Shown: positions 58,940 through 64,000 of the stretch, piece after piece
How positions within the stretch are numbered: position 1 is the stretch's first letter
Layout of the letters: every line of letters begins with the position of its first letter
Source: Duganella fentianensis
GTDB taxonomy: Bacteria; Pseudomonadota; Gammaproteobacteria; Burkholderiales; Burkholderiaceae_D
Direction of reading: 5' to 3'
Length of the DNA: 64,000 nucleotides
Assembly: GCF_009857835.1 (NCBI RefSeq)
Contig: NZ_WWCL01000002.1
Span: forward strand, 682,001 to 746,000
Translations under genes and position numbers: made by a program
Notes under the pieces: generated by a model
The model's database searches: none
What the model saw: only the letters and a program-made list of their open reading frames with translations
Told to the model about the DNA's origin: nothing

Positions 58940-61654
58940 ATGAAACAACTCACTCGTAGTCCGCTCGCGCTGGCCGTGGCCATGGCGCTGGGCCAGTATT
59001 GCAGCGGCGCGTTGGCGCAGCAGTCGAATGCTGGCAGTGCTGCCGTGCTTGCTACTGCAGCCGAAGCAGAAGTGGAACAGGTGGTGGTGACCGGTGTGCG
59101 CTCCTCGCGTGAAAAATCGCTGGTGCGCAAGCGCGGTGCCGATTCGGTGATGGATGTGGTGTCGGCCGAAGACATCGGCAAGCTGCCGGACAAGAACGTG
59201 GCCGATGCCGTGCAGCGCGTAGCAGGCGTGAATATCAGCTCGGGCTCGGGCGGGCAGGGCGGCTTTTCGGAAAACGACCGCGTCAGCATACGGGGCACCA
59301 ATCCCAGCCTGACCCAGACTACCGTCAACGGTCACAGCATCGCCACTGGTGACTGGTATGTGGGCGACCAGACGGGCACGGTGGGACGCAGCGTCAGCTT
59401 CACCCTGCTGCCGTCGGAAATCGTCGGCTCGGTCGAAGTGCTGAAGAGCGCGCAGGCCGATATCACGGAAGGCGGCACGACCGGCAATGTCAACATCGTC
59501 ACCCGCAAGCCGCTGGACTTCAAGCAGCTGCTGACGCTGGAAGCGACGGCGCAGGCCATGTATGCGGACTTGCCGCGCAAAACTTCGCCACAGGCGAATG
59601 CGCTGCTGAACTGGCGTAACGAGGAAAAGACGCTGGGCGTGCTGGCGCAAGTGTTTTCCGAGTCGCGCAAAGAGCGCCGCGATGGTCAGGAACTATTCCT
59701 GCTGGGGCAGGGCACGATCACCCATCCCGATGTGATTGCCGCCCATCCTGATCTGAAAGATGTGCTCTATCCCTCGCAGATCGGCTCGGCACTGTTCACC
59801 CAGCAGAGCAAACGCCAGGGCGGCCTGCTCGATGTGCAGGTCAAACCGGTGAAGACGCTGACGCTGGAAGCCAACGCCTTCTATTCGCACTTCCAGGGCA
59901 CCAACTACGATACCAACTATCTGGCCAATCCTACCGATCTGCTGGAAAAAGGCATAGCTCCGACCAGCTACACGGTGCGCAATAACACGCTGGTGGCCGC
60001 GACTTTCCCCGTCACCCACTTCGATCCCAGCGGCGCCTCGCCGGGCGGCGACCAGCCTTTCCCCGGCTTGCGCGATGTGATCTACCGCCCCAAGGCCGCT
60101 TCGATGGCGTCCTATCTGGACCTGTCGGCCAAGTACCGCCCGACCGACCGCCTGCAGATTACCGGCATGCTGGGCTATACGCGCGGCCTGGGCGAAACGC
60201 CGCATGACTATGGCTATGAAGCGTATCTGACCAACTCCGCCATGTCCTACCAGATGCACGGCACTTCCGGGCCAGCCAGCGTATCCTTCCCCGGCGTGGA
60301 TGCGGCCAACTTCAACAATCCGGCCAACGTGACCAACGGCGGCAGCTGGTCTAGCAGCGCCAGGGTGACGGATCAGGAGCGCTATGCCCAGATCGACGCG
60401 CTGGCCGATACGGACTGGGGCCATCTGGAAAGCGTCAAGTTCGGTGTGCGCTTTGCCGCCCACAAGCGGGAGGCCGATGGACACAACTTCGGCTGCTCGA
60501 CCGATAGCGAGGCGGCCTGCTTAGGCAACCCCGGCGTAACGCTGCCGCTGCCGCAATGGAATGGCGAAACCACGCCGGCTAATTACGGCAGCAGTCTGGG
60601 GGGCGGCAGCGGTTTCCTGTCGCGTGTCTGGACGCTGGATCCGGCCAAGGTGGCGCTCTGGCACAGCCAGTATAACAATGTCGATCTGGGGCCTAACTAT
60701 CAGGGCAATTTCGCCATCGAAGAGAAAGTCAGCGCGGCTTACGCCATGGCCAATCTGGCCGGCGATGGCTGGCGCGGCAATGTCGGCCTGCGCGTGGCCG
60801 GCACCCGTCAGCGCAGCCTGGGCTATAACTTCGATGCGGACAACCATGCAGTGGCCGAGACGGTAAGCCACAACTACGTCGACGTGCTGCCGAGCGCCAA
60901 TCTGCGCTTCGATGTGAGCAAGGATCTGGTGGCCCGCCTGGCAGCGTCGAAAACCATGTCGCGCCCTGACTATTCGGCGCTGACCCCGGCTGTCACGCTG
61001 AACAACATCAACGCCACCGGCACGGGCGGCAATACCGATCTGAAGCCTGTGCGTTCCTACAATGCCGATGCCACGCTGGAATGGTATTACGCGCCGCAGT
61101 CGGTGCTGTCGGCCGCGGTCTTCTACATGGATATGCCGTCCTACATTGCCTTTGGCTACAGCAAGCGGCGCTACCTGAATACCGCGATTAACCAGTTTGA
61201 CGATTTCACCATCACTACGCCGTTGAATGTGGCGGCAAAAAACAAGGGCATAGAGCTGGCCTGGCAGCAACCGCTGTGGCAGGACTTTGGCGCCGCCCTC
61301 AACTACACCTATGCCCATGGCCGCACAGCAGACGGTGCCTCGCTGGTCGGTTCTTCGGCCAATACCTATAACGCCGAGGTGTATTACGAGAAGGCCGGCT
61401 TCAGCACGCGGCTGGCCTATTCCTACCGTTCCGCCTATCTGGTCGGGCTGGCCAATGTGGCGCCGCAGTACGCGGCCGGCATGGGGACGCTGGCCATTTC
61501 CGTCAACTACAAGCTGAACGACCATATCACGTTCACGCTCGATGCGCTGAACCTGAACAATCCGACGCTCAAGTATTACTCCACGGCTGATCGTCCGCAG
61601 GCCTTCTACTCGAACGGTCGCCAGTTATTCTTCGGGGTGAAAATCGCCAGGTAG
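58940..61654 (+). CDS. TonB-dependent outer-membrane receptor
   Basis: 904 residues. Signal peptide to about residue 26 (ending A-L-A-Q), TonB-box-like V-E-Q-V-V-V-T-G-V-R, plug domain (about 55-190; S-A-E-D-I-G-K-L-P-D-K-N-V-A-D-A-V) and a 22-strand barrel ending in L-F-F-G-V-K-I-A-R. The sequence style matches the carbohydrate-linked TonB receptors of proteobacteria. GGAG lies seven bases before the ATG. It would import oligosaccharides for the GH9/PfkB pathway. A small stem-loop (58892-58910) separates it from the MFS gene. Confidence 0.93.
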   Translation: MKQLTRSPLALAVAMALGQYCSGALAQQSNAGSAAVLATAAEAEVEQVVVTGVRSSREKSLVRKRGADSVMDVVSAEDIGKLPDKNVADAVQRVAGVNISSGSGGQGGFSENDRVSIRGTNPSLTQTTVNGHSIATGDWYVGDQTGTVGRSVSFTLLPSEIVGSVEVLKSAQADITEGGTTGNVNIVTRKPLDFKQLLTLEATAQAMYADLPRKTSPQANALLNWRNEEKTLGVLAQVFSESRKERRDGQELFLLGQGTITHPDVIAAHPDLKDVLYPSQIGSALFTQQSKRQGGLLDVQVKPVKTLTLEANAFYSHFQGTNYDTNYLANPTDLLEKGIAPTSYTVRNNTLVAATFPVTHFDPSGASPGGDQPFPGLRDVIYRPKAASMASYLDLSAKYRPTDRLQITGMLGYTRGLGETPHDYGYEAYLTNSAMSYQMHGTSGPASVSFPGVDAANFNNPANVTNGGSWSSSARVTDQERYAQIDALADTDWGHLESVKFGVRFAAHKREADGHNFGCSTDSEAACLGNPGVTLPLPQWNGETTPANYGSSLGGGSGFLSRVWTLDPAKVALWHSQYNNVDLGPNYQGNFAIEEKVSAAYAMANLAGDGWRGNVGLRVAGTRQRSLGYNFDADNHAVAETVSHNYVDVLPSANLRFDVSKDLVARLAASKTMSRPDYSALTPAVTLNNINATGTGGNTDLKPVRSYNADATLEWYYAPQSVLSAAVFYMDMPSYIAFGYSKRRYLNTAINQFDDFTITTPLNVAAKNKGIELAWQQPLWQDFGAALNYTYAHGRTADGASLVGSSANTYNAEVYYEKAGFSTRLAYSYRSAYLVGLANVAPQYAAGMGTLAISVNYKLNDHITFTLDALNLNNPTLKYYSTADRPQAFYSNGRQLFFGVKIAR

Positions 61655-61673
61655 GGCGCGTGTGAGGGGAGAT

Positions 61674-61697
61674 GGCGTGCCGCCGCCGCGGCACGCC
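61674..61697 (+). terminator. Perfect GC hairpin after TonB receptor
   Basis: GGCGTGCCGC / GCGGCACGCC with a CGCC loop is a perfect 10-bp stem 19 bp after the stop. There is no T run, so it may terminate with Rho or stabilise the 3' end. The following 190 bp to the next gene show no further recognisable element apart from a possible -10 TATGCT near 61870. Confidence 0.5.
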
Positions 61698-61952
61698 ACC
61701 GGCCATGCTGTTGCTTACATGACCGCGCTCTCCCTGCGCCAAAACTATGTAAGATCAAGTTACCTGACGTCCACACACGGATAAGCTGCCGGGCGTAGCA
61801 AACGGTACACAGCGGGCTATGCCGCAGCTCCCCCCGCCTGCGCTCTGTGGTGGCTGCTGTAGAGCTAGTATGCTAGGTCAGACCCTGGTATGAGATTGGC
61901 TTTTCACATGCTATGCGCCACACTGGATCCAAGTTCAACGGTGGGTATTGGC

Positions 61953-62960
61953 ATGAAAGCGAACAGCATCAGTCCGTCGGTCTTGCTAGAGGTGATCCGT
62001 GTCCAGACGGAAATTGCCCGTCTGGGGCTGGACCTGGGTGGCGTCATGCAGCTGGTCTGCCAGTATGCCTCGTCGCTCTGCCATGGGGATGGTGCGGTGG
62101 TGGAGCTGGCGGAAGGCGACGAGATGGTGTACCGCGCCACGGCCGGCATCGCCGAAGGCCAGCTGGGCTTGCGCCTGCAGCGTAGCGGCAGCCTGTCGGG
62201 GCTGTGTGTGACAGAAAACCGCATCCTCCAGTGTGACGACTCGGAAACCGATCCCCGTGTGGACAGACCCGCCTGCCGTAAAGTCGGCTTCCGCTCCATG
62301 CTCGTGGTGCCACTGCACTACGATCATGACATCGTCGGTGTGCTGAAAGTCATAGCCGTACGCACCCACGCGTTCAGCCCCGAAATCGCGCAGATACTGG
62401 GGCTGCTATCCGAGCTGATCGGAGCCGCCATCTTCAACGCAGCCAAGTACGAGTCCAGCGATCTTTACGTTCGGGCCACGCACGACGATCTGACCGGCCT
62501 CGCCAATCGTTCCCTGTTCTACGACCGTCTGCGCCAGCAACTGGCCGTGGCACGGCGCGCCCACAGCCAACTGGCCATCATCAGCATCGATATGGATGGC
62601 TTGAAAACCATCAACGATAGCCGCGGGCACCGGGCAGGCGATGCTGCCATCCGCCAGGTAGCGCAGCGGATAGGCAAGGTGTTGCGCGAGGGCGATCTGG
62701 CTGCCCGTCTTGGCGGCGATGAGTTTGCCGTGCTGCTGCCCAGCGTACGGGACCGTGCCAGCATGGACGACAAGTGCGCCAGACTCAGGCTCGCCATCAG
62801 CGCGCCTTTCCTGTACGAAGGACGGGAATTGCCGCTGGCAGCCAGCATAGGCTATGCCATCTGCCCCGAACAGGGTTACGACCTGGACGAACTGATGGAC
62901 CAGGCCGATCAAGCCATGTACCGTGCCAAGCAGCAGCGCCACGCTGCGGTGGAGAAGTAA
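61953..62960 (+). CDS. GAF-domain diguanylate cyclase
   Basis: 335 residues: GAF domain (about 20-170; V-M-Q-L-V-C-Q-Y-A, F-R-S-M-L-V-V-P-L) and GGDEF domain (about 180-330) with intact R-L-G-G-D-E-F active site and an R-E-G-D inhibitory I-site five residues before it. No membrane segment, so a cytoplasmic sensor making c-di-GMP. ATG 61953 gives a natural GAF-family start; ATG 61890 would add 21 residues of unlikely sequence. Neither has a clear Shine-Dalgarno. Confidence 0.9.
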   Translation: MKANSISPSVLLEVIRVQTEIARLGLDLGGVMQLVCQYASSLCHGDGAVVELAEGDEMVYRATAGIAEGQLGLRLQRSGSLSGLCVTENRILQCDDSETDPRVDRPACRKVGFRSMLVVPLHYDHDIVGVLKVIAVRTHAFSPEIAQILGLLSELIGAAIFNAAKYESSDLYVRATHDDLTGLANRSLFYDRLRQQLAVARRAHSQLAIISIDMDGLKTINDSRGHRAGDAAIRQVAQRIGKVLREGDLAARLGGDEFAVLLPSVRDRASMDDKCARLRLAISAPFLYEGRELPLAASIGYAICPEQGYDLDELMDQADQAMYRAKQQRHAAVEK

Positions 62961-63244
62961 GCGTCAGGCCAGCAGTCCTGCACAGTCAGCCTATGCAGGC
63001 TATTCCACCCACCATGCTTGAGTGCTAGCCGCTATTCGAGTTGTGGCGCAGAATATGCCACGGCAGAGATAGAAATTCCGTAATTGTCTAATACAAATCC
63101 ATAGTAAGTTCCTGCCTCAGCATATTTGGCTGCGAATTTGCCCCTGCTTCATCTGTCCTACATCAATAAGTTGCTTTAGTATAATAAAGTGGCTGTCGTT
63201 GCAGCACACCCATGCCAGGATGGGCTCTAGTTCAGGATTTGTAC

Positions 63245-64000
63245 ATGCTCGAATATTTTTTCACTTCGCCCGGAATTTCCGATGCTCTGTATGTGAGCGG
63301 AAGCTATTCCTTGCCCCTGGTATCGCTCTCGATCCTGATCGCCGTGTTCAGTTCCATGATGGCCATGCAGATGGCAGGGCTGGCCCGGCAGGCAGAAACC
63401 CGGTTGCACAAGCAGTTCGCCCTGCTGTCCGGCTCTGTGGCGCTAGGGGTAGGCATCTGGTCCATGCATTTCATCGGCATACTGGCGTACAGCTTCTGTG
63501 CCACGGTCAGCTATAGCAAGCTGCTGACGGCGATGTCCATGGTGCCCGGCATACTGGCCTCGTGGTTTGCCCTGAACCTGCTCAGCAAAGATGATTTCAG
63601 CAGGCGCGAACTGCTGGTCAGCGGCACCGTGATGGGGGCAGGCATAGGCCTGATGCATTATTCCGGCATGGCCGCCATCCATATGGCATATCTGCTGCGC
63701 TACGACTCGGGCTGGTTCCTATTGTCGCTGGTAGTGGCGGTGGGCATGGCCGTGCTGGCCCTGTGGATACGCTTTGACCTCCAGCAGCGCGGCCGCCTGG
63801 GTAATCTGCCGGCGATACTCATCGGCGGAACCGTGATGGGGCTGGCGATTTCGGCCATGCATTACACCGGCATGGCGGCGGCCCGCTTCATCAGCCTGTC
63901 CGGTACCGATGAGGTCATTAGTGGCGAGGAGAACCATTATCTGGCGCTGATTATCGCCATCGTGACGGTGATCGCCAGCGGCCTGATTTTGGCCGGCAAC
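63245..64000 (+). CDS. MHYT-domain membrane protein, 5' part
   Basis: 252 codons without a stop run to the window edge. The visible part is the seven-helix MHYT sensor: S-M-H-F-I-G near residue 77, L-M-H-Y-S-G-M-A-A near 139 and A-M-H-Y-T-G-M-A-A near 206. MHYT domains are thought to bind copper and sense O2, CO or NO, and are usually followed by GGDEF/EAL or kinase domains, which would lie outside the window. AGGA seven bases before the ATG supports the start. Confidence 0.9.
   Translation, partial: MLEYFFTSPGISDALYVSGSYSLPLVSLSILIAVFSSMMAMQMAGLARQAETRLHKQFALLSGSVALGVGIWSMHFIGILAYSFCATVSYSKLLTAMSMVPGILASWFALNLLSKDDFSRRELLVSGTVMGAGIGLMHYSGMAAIHMAYLLRYDSGWFLLSLVVAVGMAVLALWIRFDLQQRGRLGNLPAILIGGTVMGLAISAMHYTGMAAARFISLSGTDEVISGEENHYLALIIAIVTVIASGLILAGN

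Noticed and set aside
63180..63185. TATAAT before the MHYT gene
   Set aside because: No acceptable -35 at 16-18 bp spacing and the region is AT-rich, so it was not listed as a promoter.

Overview
The window reads as a chromosomal segment of a GC-rich betaproteobacterium, most likely Oxalobacteraceae (Duganella/Massilia/Janthinobacterium type). That placement rests on gene order and protein style (pyrH-frr-uppS-cdsA-dxr-rseP-bamA-skp-lpxD-fabZ-lpxA-lpxB-rnhB, ratA-rnfH beside smpB, guaB-guaA, ppsR divergent from ppsA, a PEP-CTERM protein, many c-di-GMP proteins). It is not based on a database search. No rRNA, tRNA, insertion sequence, prophage or CRISPR array was seen.

Layout. 1-12968: end of the translation genes (pyrH, frr), then a dense envelope-biogenesis operon for undecaprenyl-PP, CDP-diacylglycerol, isoprenoid precursor, RseP protease, outer-membrane protein assembly and lipid A, closing with rnhB and an rRNA/tRNA methyltransferase. 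13001-19278: signalling and mixed genes (REC-EAL protein, PEP-CTERM protein, 2-hydroxycarboxylate transporter, zinc-ribbon DUF805 protein, globin-coupled diguanylate cyclase, PpsR). 19413-26060: ppsA, NfeD/SPFH pair, DUF4259, sirtuin, smpB, ratA, rnfH. 26176-32591: a compact four-gene set of hybrid sensor kinase, outer-membrane beta-barrel, small PstS-like periplasmic protein and a REC-REC-kinase; this is the best candidate here for an undescribed signalling system. 32560-39939: hydrolase, gluconokinase with its LacI regulator, DUF4124, SRAP protein, guaB, guaA.

40120-45715 is an accessory block that looks less GC-rich than its surroundings. It holds a three-gene BlaI/M56-type unit in which the usual sensor part of the M56 protein is replaced by HEAT repeats and whose first gene is an alpha/beta hydrolase with a helical-repeat tail. 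A family-3 solute-binding protein, a lipoprotein and orphan genes follow. 45727-53194 is a complete RND efflux operon (adaptor, pump, outer-membrane factor) with its own response regulator and kinase as the last two genes; three 11-bp-spaced repeats lie at the promoter.

53329-61654 is a sugar-utilisation locus: GH9 glycosidase, divergent ROK repressor, PfkB kinase, MFS transporter and TonB-dependent receptor. A 31-bp element, 24 of 31 positions identical, ends in the -35 box of both the GH9 promoter and the kinase promoter, which defines a probable local regulon. The right end carries a GAF-GGDEF diguanylate cyclase and the start of an MHYT-domain protein cut by the window edge.
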